In this document: positions 33,455 through 45,591 of the stretch, piece by piece
How positions within the stretch are numbered: the stretch's first letter is position 1
How the letters are laid out: every line of letters begins with the position of its first letter
Assembly (NCBI GenBank): GCA_036346155.1
Contig: JARFIY010000024.1
Location: 20,698,501-20,762,500 of the forward strand
Origin: Sinelater perroti
Lineage: Eukaryota > Arthropoda > Insecta > Coleoptera > Elateridae
Direction: 5' to 3'
DNA length: 64,000 nt
The notes under the pieces: model-generated
Told to the model about the DNA's origin: nothing
The model's input: the letters and a program-made list of their open reading frames with translations, nothing else
Databases searched by the model: none
Position numbers and translations under genes: made by a program

Positions 33455-34654
33455 TGACACAATGTTAGTGTAATGAAAATTATCTAAATTGTACTTTTAA
33501 TCGTTTTACCATACTACAATCCTTAGCTTATCTACCCTTTTAGATTTAAAGTGACCGTGGGAGTTCACTTCTGTATTTACTAGTTTTTTGTACTTCTTTC
33601 CATGCTTTTTTGTTTTGTACAGCTTTTTTTAATTCTCAAGTGATCCCCTATTTACCACTACACATCTCACGTCTTCAAAGTTCTTCTGGATCTTTTTCTT
33701 GGCCTCTTTTGGCAGTTTTTGCTTCATATACTTGGCCAACTAGTTTATCTAGGTTATCTGTCATTTTTTTAGACACCCACACTACCTTAATCGACATCGT
33801 CCTATTTTTCTTCTATTGATTTTGCTTTTAGCTTCTCTCTGAACGTCACATTTCTGATATTATCTATTTGGTTTTACCATCAATTTTCCTTGAATATCTT
33901 ATTTACTTTATTTGCAGTTTAGATAATATCCGCGTTTTTGCAGCATATGAAAGTATCGGAATAACAGCATATGAAAGTATCGGAATAACATACATACATT
34001 CATAGAGACTTTACACCCCTCAAGTAGCGCATTGCCGCTTCTTAGTGGAGCTCTATAGATCATTATACAGGTTAATCAGTACCCATTTCCTCTATTTTCT
34101 CACAAGTTTCATTCCAATATTCTGACGTTGACTTCAGTTCACAGTCTTTAGTTGCAATATTTCTTAGGTCTTCTGTCACTTCTTGTATCTAAGTTGTTCT
34201 TGATTTCTCTCCTCTTCTCTTACTGCCTGGATTACATTTTAACTTTGTATAAAAAGGCCATAATTTATGAACATGTTCTGACTCTCGCACACCTTTATTT
34301 ATTTCAAATTCTTCCGTTTTTTTTTGTGATTGCACATTAATTGTTGGTCTTCTCATTCTTATTTATATTAGTCTTCTCATCTTAGCACTTATCCCTAGTT
34401 CTTTTAATGCCTTCATAAACTTGTTTCTTAGGAGGGAATGAAGGCTTGCTTGAAATCTATAAATAGAAGTTCCATTTCTGATATTCGTGTAGAAAATCTG
34501 TATTGATATGGTCCTATAAGATTTTTTGCGATGTCCTTTAATATTTATTGTATTAGCAATGTCATGGTTTTGTTTGCGGTATTAAGTAAAGGTCTGTCCC
34601 CTGCAATTCTCACATACTTGTTGGTCTCTTTTCCTGTGTATTTTGATAATTTGT

Positions 34655-34867
34655 CTAACTTCTCATTCTGCAGATATCCTTTTTTCTTTCCATATACTTT
34701 TTATCAATATGTAAATTTGTATGCAATTCTTCTCTACCATACTTTATAGGTTCTACGTTAATACTGTTTTTCCCTGAGGCTTTGTCGTTATGGCTTTTAG
34801 CAATCATTTCTTTCATTTCTTTTCTTGTTGGTACTTTTCGTGTCATGTCCCGCTCAGGTATTTCCAT
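34655..34867 (-). pseudogene. LINE reverse transcriptase N-terminal fragment
   Basis: A 70-codon minus-strand frame reads PTRKEMKEMIAKSHNDKASG followed by KNSINVEPIKYGREEL, matching the segment just before the RT fingers (E-x-I-x-x-L-K-N-x-K-A-P-G-x-D-x-I). The rest of the RT lies beyond in other frames. Confidence 0.7.
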
Positions 34868-35484
34868 CTCATCATTCTCTACTTCAAACGTCTCTATGTT
34901 TGTTTATAAATTCATAGATATTTTTCTCACATCTCCACATACTGTTTGTCATGTTCAGCGAATATCTCTTCTTAATTTTTAATACTAGAGGTCTTTTGGT
35001 GATATACTCTGTTCTGTTTATTTATTCTGTCATAATAGTTTTTTGTATTCTTATACTTACTATCTTGTTCAATTTGCTTTATTTTGTTTTCCATCTACTC
35101 TACTTTTATTTTGCAGTAGGTTTTTTTGAATTTCTTTCTTAATCTTTCATACTACAATCTGTCTTCTTCTTTATTTGTTCTGTTACACATTATTCTTGTT
35201 TCTATTTTTTTGAGTATTCCTTTACTCTTATTATCTTACCATACTGAGTCATTCCTGGTTACAACCTTTCCTATTTGGTTTTCTGCTACACTTTATATGT
35301 AGTCTTTTATTGTTATTCACTGTATTTCTATTTATTCGCATTTTTGTTATTTTCTTTTAATTGTTCTTTAATTCTTTCTGCATATTTCTTTTTGATGTCT
35401 TCATTATTTAATTTTTCTATGTCGCAATTGCTTTCTGTGTTCTTGTTTTGTTTTTTACTTTCCTTATCTTACAATAAGGAAAGT

Positions 35485-36158
35485 AATGTAATCGGTGGAA
35501 ATTTAACCTACCCAGTTTTTCATATTTCTGGACGAAATATAGCCTCAGGACACCAAAAAAGTTGGTTTTAGTCATTGGTTCGTGTGTGCGTGCGTGCGTG
35601 GGTGCGTGCGTGCGTGGGTGCGTGCGTGCGTGGGTGCGTGCGTGCGTGTGTGTGTGTGTGTGTGTGTGTCTGTCGGTCTGTCAGTAAACAGGATATCTCG
35701 AGAACCGTAAGAGCTAGGGACTTGAAATTTGGTATGCAAGTTACCTGTAGGTAGGGGACGCAGTGCGAAGCTTTTGGTAAAAATCGGCCGAGCCGTTTGG
35801 TCGCAAGGTCACAAAATCGGTCGCAAAGCGGTCGCGAATCTAAACGGTTGAAGGTACAAAAAATTTATGAGAATAAAAATGATTTGGTATCATGCGATAA
35901 ACATGAATTTAAAATAAAAGTTGGTAAAATAGGAACTCGAAAAAATTGAAGCTCGGAGAGCTTCTTGGTCGGGACGGGGTTAGCGCGTGACCGTTAGGAG
36001 GGAGCACGCAGGCGATAATGGGGAACGCCGTGCGGTTGAGCTCGCACGGTTACCTTCAGTGACGTAGCAAAATTTTAAATGCGAGTCAATTATTGTCTTG
36101 TACTGTTTATTTTAATCAGCTTTCGAGTGTTAATATAATATATAATATAATAATAGGA
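35485..36158. repeat. Unclassified interspersed repeat with a GT-rich array
   Basis: A 674-bp segment is bounded by the 10-bp direct repeat TAAGGAAAGT (35475-35484 and 36159-36168), consistent with a target duplication. It interrupts the pyrimidine-rich LINE tract and is compositionally different. It begins with a (CGTG)n array, then TATCTCGAGAACCGTAAGAG, then CTTGAAATTTGGTATGCAAG, then a GC-rich 3' half. No transposase, LINE or SINE feature was seen. Confidence 0.5.
35581..35669 (+). repeat. (CGTG)n/(GT)n microsatellite with a 16-bp higher-order unit
   Basis: GTGCGTGCGTGCGTGG-type 16-mers recur three times and are followed by about 11 GT units. Confidence 0.9.
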
Positions 36159-36348
36159 TAAGGAAAGTCGTGTGCTGTTCACACCAAATTTTTATACTTT
36201 ACTGTCACCATAAAATAATTAGCGCCAGCACACGCTCCTTTGTATTCACGCACGTATTTTAAAGTTAATTGTTTTATTTTGTTAATTAGTACATGATGTA
36301 TTTGTGTGTATGTGTGTCTGTGTATTTTCTGATCTGGTAATTTTCATG

Positions 36349-36609
36349 TTATTTTATATCTATCTGGCTGTTTGTGTTAAACATGTTAGTCCTTAGCTTT
36401 AAAAGTAGTTCTTTGTGATGATTATACAGTTTTTGTTCGTCATTATTGGTAATTTTATGCATTGTGTGTTTTCTTACTACTTGCTTGTTTTGCTCCTCTT
36501 TGTCCAGCTGTGCATTAAAGTCACCCAATGTTATTATTACGTCTTCCTTACGTCTCTCATACAGTGCTTCCTCTTTTTCGTCATCTGCTACTTCTGTTGC
36601 CGCACACAT
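36349..36609 (-). pseudogene. LINE endonuclease fragment
   Basis: An 86-codon minus-strand frame contains ITLGDFNAQLDKEEQNKQVV, the catalytic GDFNA motif of the apurinic endonuclease, followed by a block resembling GKHT-HK-TN-NG-RL. It ends where GT-rich low-complexity DNA starts. Upstream coding (CGNRSSR, ERRKEDVI) is out of frame or damaged. Confidence 0.75.
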
Positions 36610-38095
36610 ATTTAAAGTAATATATTAGAGAGTTTCGCTTCTATTCTCAGATAGAATATTCTCTCGTTTATTGGTTTAAACCTGTTAAACGGTCTTTTAG
36701 GTTTTTTCATTATTATATTTCTACTTTATAATCATTGTTTGTGACTTTCTGATTTCTATATTAATGTATAGTTTTTTTTTTATTTATATTACCATATCTT
36801 TTTATTTTGCGTTTATTATTTCAATTTGTTTTATTTTTTCGTATTCCTCGCTTTTGTTGTTATCGTGTTTAGTTCTTTGTTTTTCACTGTTAATTTTTTG
36901 TCTTATTTGTTTTAGTAATCTTTAGTTGTTTCTCTCTCAGCATACCTCAATTTCCTCTGGAGCATTTTTCACTAATTCTCCTCACTTTCTGTAAATATTG
37001 ACCCAGCTCTTTTTACATATCAGAGAGTTTTTTGCGATTGTATATCTATTGTGGGTTTTTGGTTCTGTTCTGTCATTTTTGTTTCTTTTCTTTCTATTTC
37101 TGTTACTCTAATTGTTCCAGGTTATACTCATCTTTATTTACAATAAAATTATAGTTGTATTCGCGGTGTCCGTTTTTTCTAATTTTTTTCACGTACTCTT
37201 TTAATGCTCCCCGCTTCTCTTGCATTGGTTTTAAGTAATTTTCTTTATATATATTTATGTACTTTTTAACTTACTGGTCCATTTCAGTAGTTCCAGTTTT
37301 TGCTTGTTTAGTTTCTTAATTCCATGAAAATTGGTTGAGTTTGTTCCAATTTGTTGCTTCCCAATGTTTCTCATTTCCAACACTTTTCCCTCTGTCATTA
37401 TTGTTATATCAAAATAACAACTTTCTTAAAAATTTTCACCTTTGTTTTCATTTGAATTCCGTCTTAATTCTGTAATTATTGATCTCAAATATTAAAATTT
37501 TTGTCTGTGGTCTGTTTTTATCTTCTAAATACAACGCGTGCTTTTGTAGTTCTTTTCTTGTTATCATAGTTTTGTTTCTTCCTTGTTTATCTTTTTATTT
37601 AGTTTTTCTAACACTCTTGTGCATATTTCTAAGTTCTTATTTCAATTCGTTTCTTCTTCCAGTAGTTTACTTCATACGGTTTAATTTCTTGCTGTGCTTC
37701 TTTTAGTGTATCGTCTAAAACCAGTAAAATCAATAATGAGCTCAGTATGCACCCTTGTATTACGACTGATTTTTCAAATATTTTCTATTTTTCTTAACTT
37801 ACTAGTGTATTTTCATATAGATTTATCTGCTTTTCTCCTATTTCTCTCGTTGTAAATATTACTTTATATACTTTTCTATTTAACCTGAATCCAAAATTCG
37901 TTTTTTCGAGAATGTCTTTTTCATTTTTGTATAATTTTAAAATATATTTTGTACAGTAAAATATAATGTCTATAAATGTATTGTGGACATTTATTTAATA
38001 TAATGAAGTAAAAAAGTCATCTAAGTTAGTAAAGTAAAATATGCTTGTACTTTTTAAACATAGAATGATTTGTAATGGAAAAATTTATTTGAAGA

Positions 38096-38270
38096 TGTTG
38101 ATATTTAGGTGGAAATAAATAAACGATTTATTAGAAAGATGCAACGAACGTGTATTACTAACTTATAGGTTAAAAGCGTACAAGTCAATCATAGATAGAG
38201 ACAGAGACCCTTATTGAATATATGTGTTGCCAACTTATAATAAATGTGGTTGCGTTCTCATTTGTCAACA
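38096..38270 (-). repeat. 3' LTR of the copia element
   Basis: This 175-bp copy matches 42291-42465 except at about six positions. It is very short for an LTR. It begins TGTTGATATTTAGG and ends TTTGTCAACA in + strand orientation. Confidence 0.95.
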
Positions 38271-41200
38271 CTCCCCACAGAACGCAGACCCATTTTACTG
38301 ATACAGAACAAATGTTTTTCAAAGGTAGTACCTTTAGTGAAGTTATCAGCTACCATGTTGCAACCATTTACACGTTTAAATTTAACTTTAGAATTAGCAA
38401 TGTTTTCCCTAAGAAAATGTAAACGAATATCTATGTGTTTAGTTTTTGGTTTATAACAGTCTGTTGATGCCAGTCTTATTGCACTTTGATTGTCACAGTG
38501 GATGAGTAGGGCGCCGTCTCCACCTTGACCGAGCTCGGTCATCAGCTGCCGCAGCCACAGGGCCTCCTGGGTCGCCGCCACCATCGCCATGTATTCGGCC
38601 TCCGCCGTAGAGAGTGCCACGGTTTGCTGTTTACACGAATTCCAAGATAAACAAGCATTCTGAAACAGAAAAGTATAACCCGTGCACGATCGTCTATCCA
38701 CTGGGTCGCTCGCCCAGTCAACATCACAATATCCAGTTATTTCCTTTGAGTTATCTTTGACATAGCATAGCTTTAGGTTCCTGGTTCCTTGAAGATACTT
38801 CATAATCCTTTTTATTCCAAGCCAGTGTTGATTTCCTGGACTATTACAGTAGTGACTCAACTTGTTAACTGCATAGGTGATATCAGGTGTGACATGTGCG
38901 AGATATATCAGACATCCCACCGCTTCCCTGTATGGGTGTATGGGATATTTTTGTTCCCATCTTCAGGACTTTTCTCAAATTTTGCATTCACCTCTATCGG
39001 GGTACAAACTGGTTTGCATTCAGACATATTAAAGCGGTCCAATACTAGGTTTATGTATTTTTCTTGATCTAACATAATCATACCTGCATCTCGGTTCCTA
39101 TTTATGTTTATGCCGATAGAATTCTTCATTTCACCTAGGTCTTTCATACTGCATTCTCCTTTTAACTTGTTTTTAATATCTGTTGTTTTATTCTTATTAT
39201 TTGTAAATATCAAAAGATCATCCACCCACACTGCAATGAATATAGTTGCAAACTCATTTACTAAATAATAAATACAGGGATCCACATGTGATCTCTGTAA
39301 GCCAATTTTTAATAAAACATTGTTCAATTTAAGATTCCACTGCCGGCTAGCCTGTTTGAGTCCATAAATTGATTTATGTAAAATACATACTTGATCATTT
39401 TCTTTGTAGTATTCTGGTTGTGACATGTATATCTCAGTATCTATGTCACCCTGAAGAAAAGCATTTATGGCATCCATCTGAAACATTTCTAAATCATACT
39501 TCGCAGCCAGTGAAAGTAAGAATCGAACAGATGTATATCTTACAACAAGAGCATATGTCTCATCATAGTCACTTCCTTTTCTCTGAGTACTTTGATGACC
39601 AATCTTGCTTTAAATCGGATAATCTCACCTTTTTCATTTGTTTTAGTTTTATAGACCCATTTACATGGTAAGACTCTTTTCCCAGATGGTGCATCAACCA
39701 GTGACCAAGTTTTGTTTTTGATCAGAGTCATACTCTTCTTGCATAGCCTTTTTCCATTGGTCAGCATGAGATGATGATAATGCTTCGTCTGTTGCATGTG
39801 GATCATTTAAATTAAGTATTGGACAGAAGTAACTTACATCATGGTCATTTGTTTCTGCATACTGAACAGTTCTCCGTGGACGTAAATTTATGTTTCTTAT
39901 TGGTGACTCGAGATCAATCGATTGCTCTGGTATGTAAGATGAATCGTCATTCTAGCCAGACTGGTAGTCCTCGCTTGACTCACCAGTAAAATGGTCTGCG
40001 GTGTCCTCTAATTCTTCCTTACAGGTTTCTTCGAGTGGCTGTGTCACTGGACTGTTGCTGTTGGATGTACAAGGTAAGTATATATTATTATCATATTTTT
40101 CCATATTTTCTAGAAATACTACATCTCTACTTTTTATGATTTTATTGGTATCTGGATCAAGTATTCGGAAGCCTTTGGTAGATTTACAATAACCAACAAA
40201 CAGTAAATTTCTGGATTTGGAGTCCCATTTTTGGCGTTTTTCTTTTGGAACTTGTGTCATTACTGCACAGCCAAATACTTTTAAATTAGATAAGTTGGGT
40301 TTCCTACCAGTCCACTTCTCCATAGGAGTTTTACCATTAATTGATTTTGTAGGTGATCTGTTAATTATATATGCTGCCGTTGCAAGGGCCTCTGCCCAGA
40401 ACTGTTTTGCAAGCTGAGCATCAAACAACATACATTTTGCTCTTTCCACCAGAGTCCTGTTCATCCGTTCAGCAAGACCATTCTGCTGGGGTGAGTACGG
40501 AGCACTTGTTTGATGTTCAATCCCATGTTTGTTCAAGAAATTTTCAAATTCTCTATTGCAGTATTCTTTTCCATTATCAGAACGAATTACCTTTATTTTT
40601 CTCTCATGTTCATTCTCTACTTTGTTTTTGTAATCTTTGAAAACTTCCGCAATATTCAATTTATTTTTCAAAAAATAGACTGAACTCGTCTTGTGTAATT
40701 ATCGATAAAAGTAATAAAATATTTCATACCTCCCAAAGATTCTTGCTCCATTGGTCCACATAAATCAGTGTGGACCAGCTGCAATGGTTGTGAAGATCTT
40801 GAACCAATGTTGTTAAAGGGAAATCTGGTTTGTTTCCCCGAGAGACAGGTAGTACAAGTAATAGAACCTTTATTTTTGTCTGAGAATGGCTGAACTCCCT
40901 CAGCACACTCCGGCAGCTTGTTAACATCTGAAAAATTCAGGTGTCCCATGCGTCTATGCCACAGAACCAAACAATGTAAGTTTTCTGAACAGGACAGGTT
41001 AGAAAATACCTGTCTGTGTATGTTCAACAAATATAAATCGTTTACTAGTGTGGCCGAACACAGGAGCTTTCCATTTTTATCATAGATATCACAACCTTCA
41101 TCTCTAAAATTTACATTACAGCCATTTTTCACCATAGCACTGACTGACAGGAGGTTTGCAGCAAGTTTAGGTATGCATAAAACTTGTCTTACCTGAATCT

Positions 41201-42206
41201 TGCTTTCTTTATTACCATTTAGCAATAAATTGACCTTTCCCATACTTTCCACAGGTAGCGGTGTCTTACTGGCAACAGTTATGGTGGGTATCGGTGGACT
41301 TGTAACATCATACATCCAGTCACGTCTATATGTCATGTGCATGGAGGCACGCGAGTCCACATACCACAGGTCCGGATTCATTGTCTGAGGAGATGCTAAA
41401 AAAGCTGCAACAAAACCTTTATTTCCTTCTGTATTTTCTACATTCTTCTTTTTCGGAGCACGACAATTCTTAGCAAAGTGTCCATGCTTGTTACAATTAT
41501 AACATCGCGGTCCTTTGTAGGTCTTTGTTGAATCATGTTGATTTCTTTGAATGACTTTTTTCCTTGTGAAGAATGCTAAATTATCAGAGCATTGAACTTC
41601 CTTCAGGAGTTTAGATTTAATAGAATCAGCACTTATCTTGATGTCAGAGCTCTCCAGTTCCATGATCATGAGCTTATAAGCTTCAGGGAGGCCGGCTAAC
41701 ATCAGTGTACCGAGCCATTCATCATCAATGTCAAACTTAATATTCCTGAGCTTGTGGGCGGTCGACATTATTTTATTCACATAATCATCTACGCTTCGAG
41801 AAGAATCCAATGTAGTTGTTATTAGGTCCCTCAACAAGGCTACTCTCCTGTACAACCCGCTGTCATCAAAAACCTGTTCCAAACTCTCCCAGACTTCTTT
41901 ACAAGTAGTTGCATTCTGAACATGTACGTAAATGATAGGATCCAGTAATAAAATCAACTTAGATTTCGCCTTGGTCTCTTTACTTTGGTTTGTATTTGTA
42001 CCGGTGACATAACTCCATAAATCGTCGAGTTCGAAATATGCCTGGACTGCAAACTTCCAACTGCCATAGTTATCTCTCCCAACTAGTCTGTCGATATGAA
42101 ATGGATTGTAACCTGAATTCGACATCTTCTTTGCGTAATTATGATTTACACGTGATTTCTGACCGAGCACGTCGCCCTGGTTAACCTCAAAATGTATATC
42201 GGACAA
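38258..42206 (-). pseudogene. Copia gag-pol polyprotein, broken
   Basis: The first frame (42206-40668, 512 codons) probably starts at the second Met (about 42122). It holds Gag, a CCHC knuckle (CYNCNKHGHFAKNC, about residue 234), the protease site reading DSRAS where the family has DSGAS, the HHCC pre-integrase motif and the start of integrase. A frameshift near 40680 leads to the integrase core (VIRSDNGKEY, YSPQQNGLAERMNR) at 40671-39952. There is an in-frame TAG at about 39950, then frameshifts near 39730 and 39600, RT with WVDDLLIF at 39486-38908, a frameshift near 38930, and RNase H (YCDVDWA, STAEAEYMA) at 38920-38258. The element cannot make a full polyprotein. Confidence 0.92.
38271..38279 (-). 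other. Polypurine tract
   Basis: On the minus strand TGTGGGGAG directly precedes the 3' LTR, the expected plus-strand primer position. Confidence 0.8.
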
Positions 42207-42278
42207 AAAACACGCCGGTTTTCTTAGTTTTTACTGCGTTTATTTTTTCTTCTGTTTCCACAAGTAGCAATCAACCAC

Positions 42279-42290
42279 GCTCTGCTACCA
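42279..42290 (-). other. Primer-binding site for initiator tRNA-Met
   Basis: Directly inside the 5' LTR, the minus strand reads TGGTAGCAGAGC, complementary to the 3' end of animal initiator methionyl-tRNA (ending GCTCTGCTACCA). This primes minus-strand DNA synthesis. Confidence 0.9.
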
Positions 42291-42465
42291 TGTTGATATT
42301 TAGGTGGAAATAAATAAACGATTTATTAGAAAGATGCAACGAACGTGTATTACTAACTTATAGGTTAAAAGCGTACAAGTCAATCACAGATAGAGACAGA
42401 GAGCCTTATTGAATATATGTGTTGCCCACTTATAATAAATGTGGTTATGTTCTCATTTGCCAACA
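42291..42465 (-). repeat. 5' LTR of the copia element
   Basis: The partner of 38096-38270. Differences lie near the middle (CACAGATAG versus CATAGATAG) and in the last 40 bases. Confidence 0.95.
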
Positions 42466-42470
42466 GAAGA

Positions 42471-43190
42471 TATGACATTTCTTAGATTTTACTCAAACAA
42501 GATAACCTACATAATGGAAATAAAAATATATAATTTAGCGATGTTGACAATCCAAATATTTTTTAACGCAAAGTAATTCCTTCGAATTCGTTTGTGGGTG
42601 TTTGACGTAAGCTTGATTTTAAATTACTAAGTTGCATTTTAATATTTCTTATATTTTGTACAATTGTTACTTTTATGGATTATCAGTTTAACGTCTACAT
42701 GCTTAAACTAAAAACCTATGTTTTAAGTTATATGTCATGACTAGAAAATCCAGCCAGCTACGCTTGGCTACTATAGAGAATGCAAGTGTTACGAACTTTC
42801 TTTAGCAATCGTTACTATTGCTGCCCTCCAACGATTGTGCCTGTCACAAATTCCGTCTCACGCTGGTGCATCGCCGTAATGGGCGTTGACGTTATGTTGA
42901 CATTAAGAAATAGACAGCAACAATCGTTCGTGTATTTCCGCGTGGATCCCGAACGCTACTCCAGCAACTAATGCATCTTACACGACCGGGAACTGGAGAC
43001 CTCCGCATTGTGCTTTAAAGTTATTTAATAGATATCAATTTGTGTATCCTGATTAGTGATGTTAGGGAAACCAATGCCATTTTTTCGAATCTTAATAATA
43101 TTTATGACAATATTTAATTTTATAATCGATCAATCAAAATTAATGTATAAGGAACTCAATAAAACATGTTTATAATATTTTTCCTTTGTG
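42471..43190. other. Unassigned stretch with a weak inverted repeat
   Basis: No gene is recognised. At 42770-43010 composition is more balanced. ACGATTGTGCCTGTC near 42829 is nearly the inverse of GACAGCAACAATCGT near 42911, about 70 bases apart. Confidence 0.4.
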
Positions 43191-43195
43191 TAGCG

Positions 43196-45545
43196 AGTAA
43201 ACACTCTTTGTAATCCCGACAGGGACCAAACTAGTCAAGAAAACAATCTTGCTTAGCAACATGTAACACAAGAACACCAAGTACGAGAGCACCTAGAAAA
43301 AGTAAAAGAATTTACCCAGTTTAAAAGAGATATTATGGGACTATGTGAAACCAAATTAATTGAAGAAGAAAAAACAATTTTAAAATCTTGACACTAATTT
43401 TATCACATTAATTCTAATGAAAACTCCAGAAATGGAGAAATAGGAAATATGATCAACAAATAGGTAAACAATCAAGTAGTAAAATATCGCAATGCATTTG
43501 AAAATTAATTCGCAAAATGCAGATTATACAGACATACGTACCAATAAATGCATCAAAATATAATAAAACTAAGCAACTGTACGACGATACAATGAGGCAA
43601 AACAACAAGAAAAATTATATTATGTAATCATTAGTGGTGATTTCAATGCTAGAATATTTCAGATATATATATATATATAGAAAAACTCACCCTGGACACA
43701 CACTTAAGTAGCGAAAATCTGAACTGTTATCATTCTAAAAGTCTCTAAATATATAAATTAAATAGATTACATTATAAGCAACAACAAAAACGCCTGCACG
43801 AAAGTATACGTGTTGAATAGATTTAACGCTTCGAGTTACCATAGATAAGTCAGAGGAACACTTAAATCCTATCACAAAATCGAAAAACAAACTATTGCAA
43901 AAACCTAATTTTGCAATTTCCGAAACACTAACACAAAAAAATAACAATGAGAACATAAACGCTGGTCACCTGAAGTCAATAAATAATGATAAATTATCAG
44001 ACAAAATCAAAAACGATATACATATAATAATAAAAAGGTTATGTACAAATACATATATACAACTTGAGTTTAAAACTGAGAGGTCTATTAAGTGACAGAC
44101 TTTATATTGAGAGTTACAAAAAAATCATAAGCACGTAAAGAATGAAATTCGAAAAAAAAATTATTATAAACTTGGGTTTAGAAGAAATGTCATACATAAC
44201 AACAGAAGAAACACACACGACCGTAAAATAGATTAGATTCGAAAATGCCTCGGAGAGAACAAAATAATGACCAATGCTAAACACATGAGAAAAAACATGA
44301 ATAGCCCTGTTACAAATTTTATATAATAAATGCCTAGAAAAGAGCAGAATACCTGAAGTTGACGAAGTTCTGAGGTTATATTCTTGCTTAAAAATACGAA
44401 CATTAATAATTACTGTCTAATAGACCTGCTATCTCGCGTTTATAAATTATTAACAAAAATAATATGCCGAGTAACATTTAAATTATATCAGCCAGAAGAA
44501 CAGCACTTTGAATTAATTTCAGAATGTAAAATTCCCTTAGAAATATCAACAAATATAATGTTGACATCCACCTGTTTATTAATTTTCAAAATACTTTTAA
44601 CTCGACGCACTAGATAATTGTAGAGTCGCTTCGAGATCTACAAAAGGAAAAATGTATGAAGGCCTCAATCCAGATAAAATTCTAATAAGTAAAAGAATGC
44701 GACATGGTGATAACCCATTACTGAGATTATTTTCTGCGACTCCGGAGAATGTCTTAAAAAATCTGAGATGGGAAAATAAATGTATTAAAATCGATAGTTT
44801 CTACCCGAGTCATTTACGTTATGCAAATAATACCGTGTCCTTTAGCAGTAATATTGAAGGACTAAAAACAGTGATAAAAAAACTGCAACTGCGACAAGAG
44901 TTAATTAAAAGAATCAAAGTTGTGAGTCCTACTAATGGAAATTGGAAATAAAGAACAAAGAAACAGAAAATGTAAACCATTATATCTATCTTGAACATGA
45001 CCTAAAAGTCAGAAAAGAAAACCAAACTACGGAGATCTCAAGGATAATTGTTTTAATTTGATTAAATCATATTTTCAAAAATTCTGATATACCCCTATGT
45101 TTAAAGAAATATGTGTGTAAGTCATGCGTGTTACTGGTTGTTACGTATAGTATGGAAATGATGAATTTAATTAGGAATAGTACCGAGATGTTTAGAATAA
45201 CATAAAGATCCATAAAACGTAAAATATTAGAGATAAATCTAAGAAATAAAACAACAAAGAATCAATGTATAATAATAGTCATTGAAGAAATAGCTCAGTT
45301 AAAGTGGAAATGGATGAGACATGTTGCAAGACATAATCCACAAAGGTGGCTAGTAAAATAAGTATACTGGCTGACCAGAGAACCAGAAAGAGCGATAATT
45401 ATTGGATGATATAAAGAAATACATAAGAAAATTAAATCATTTTAAGTCACATAGGATATAAGTACACGGAGAAGAGTAGGTGAGACTTACTTTCAACATT
45501 GGACCACGATAGGTTAATAATGACGATAATAATGATGATGATTGT
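43196..45545 (+). mobile_element. Decayed LINE, + strand, near full ORF2
   Basis: Blocks in order: endonuclease start (FTQFKRDIMGLCETKLIEEE near 43310-43370), IQTYVPINASKYNKTKQLYD near 43530, SGDFNARI near 43635, RT NNYCLIDLLSRVYKLLTKI near 44405, RHGDNPLLRLFSATPENVLK near 44700, catalytic box YANN at 44820-44831, and the C-terminal blocks CVLLVVTYSMEM and LKWKWMRHVARHNPQRW near 45300-45350. It ends with a (GATGAT)-type tail near 45540. Both catalytic Asp of the YADD box are Asn. The copy is dead, with many stops. A mariner begins about 45 bp after it. Confidence 0.8.
44652..44951 (+). pseudogene. LINE reverse transcriptase fragment with YANN in place of YADD
   Basis: A 99-codon frame covers RT blocks from GLNPDKILISKRMRHGDNPL (usually RQGDTLSPKLF) to the catalytic box (RYANNTVSFSS) and the following helix. 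The two aspartates that bind metal ions are both asparagine (GAT to AAT twice), so catalysis is impossible. Confidence 0.8.
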
Positions 45546-45591
45546 GTTATGCAATAATTTTCTTAAAAAAGCAGACACAACAAAAGATGTA

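Larger units (their letters stand above)
33480..38090 (-). mobile_element. Tract of decayed LINE copies, - strand
   Basis: The + strand is strongly pyrimidine-rich; on the minus strand LINE blocks appear. They include an RT fragment near 37880-37610 (VIQGCILSSLLILLVLDD and then YEVNYWKKKRIEIRT); an endonuclease fragment at 36609-36349 (ITLGDFNAQLDKEE); a linker (NCDIEKLNNEDIKKKYAERI) near 35420-35360; RT-proximal blocks at 34867-34655 (PTRKEMKEMIAKSHNDKASG); and an LLFIDFKQAF block near 34450. Because an RT fragment precedes the endonuclease, at least two copies are present. The box expected to read YADD near 37620 reads YAQE. The tract carries the repeat at 35485-36158 and a 24-bp tandem duplication at 33941-33988. 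Confidence 0.7.
38096..42465 (-). mobile_element. Copia-superfamily LTR retrotransposon
   Basis: The element is complete in outline. Two 175-bp LTRs begin TGTTG and end CAACA, a primer-binding site and polypurine tract sit next to them, and both sides carry the 5-bp target duplication GAAGA (38091-38095 and 42466-42470). Coding on the minus strand follows gag, protease, integrase, RT, RNase H, the copia order. The LTRs differ at six of 175 sites by eye, so the insertion is not very recent. The polyprotein has several frameshifts, one internal stop and an altered protease site. Confidence 0.95.

Noticed and set aside
33941..33988. 24-bp tandem duplication (CAGCATATGAAAGTATC unit)
   Set aside because: Only two copies within a decayed LINE tract; looks like local slippage.
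35581..35669. Regular repeats that might suggest a CRISPR-like array
   Set aside because: It is a simple CGTG/GT microsatellite without unique spacers, in a eukaryotic genome.
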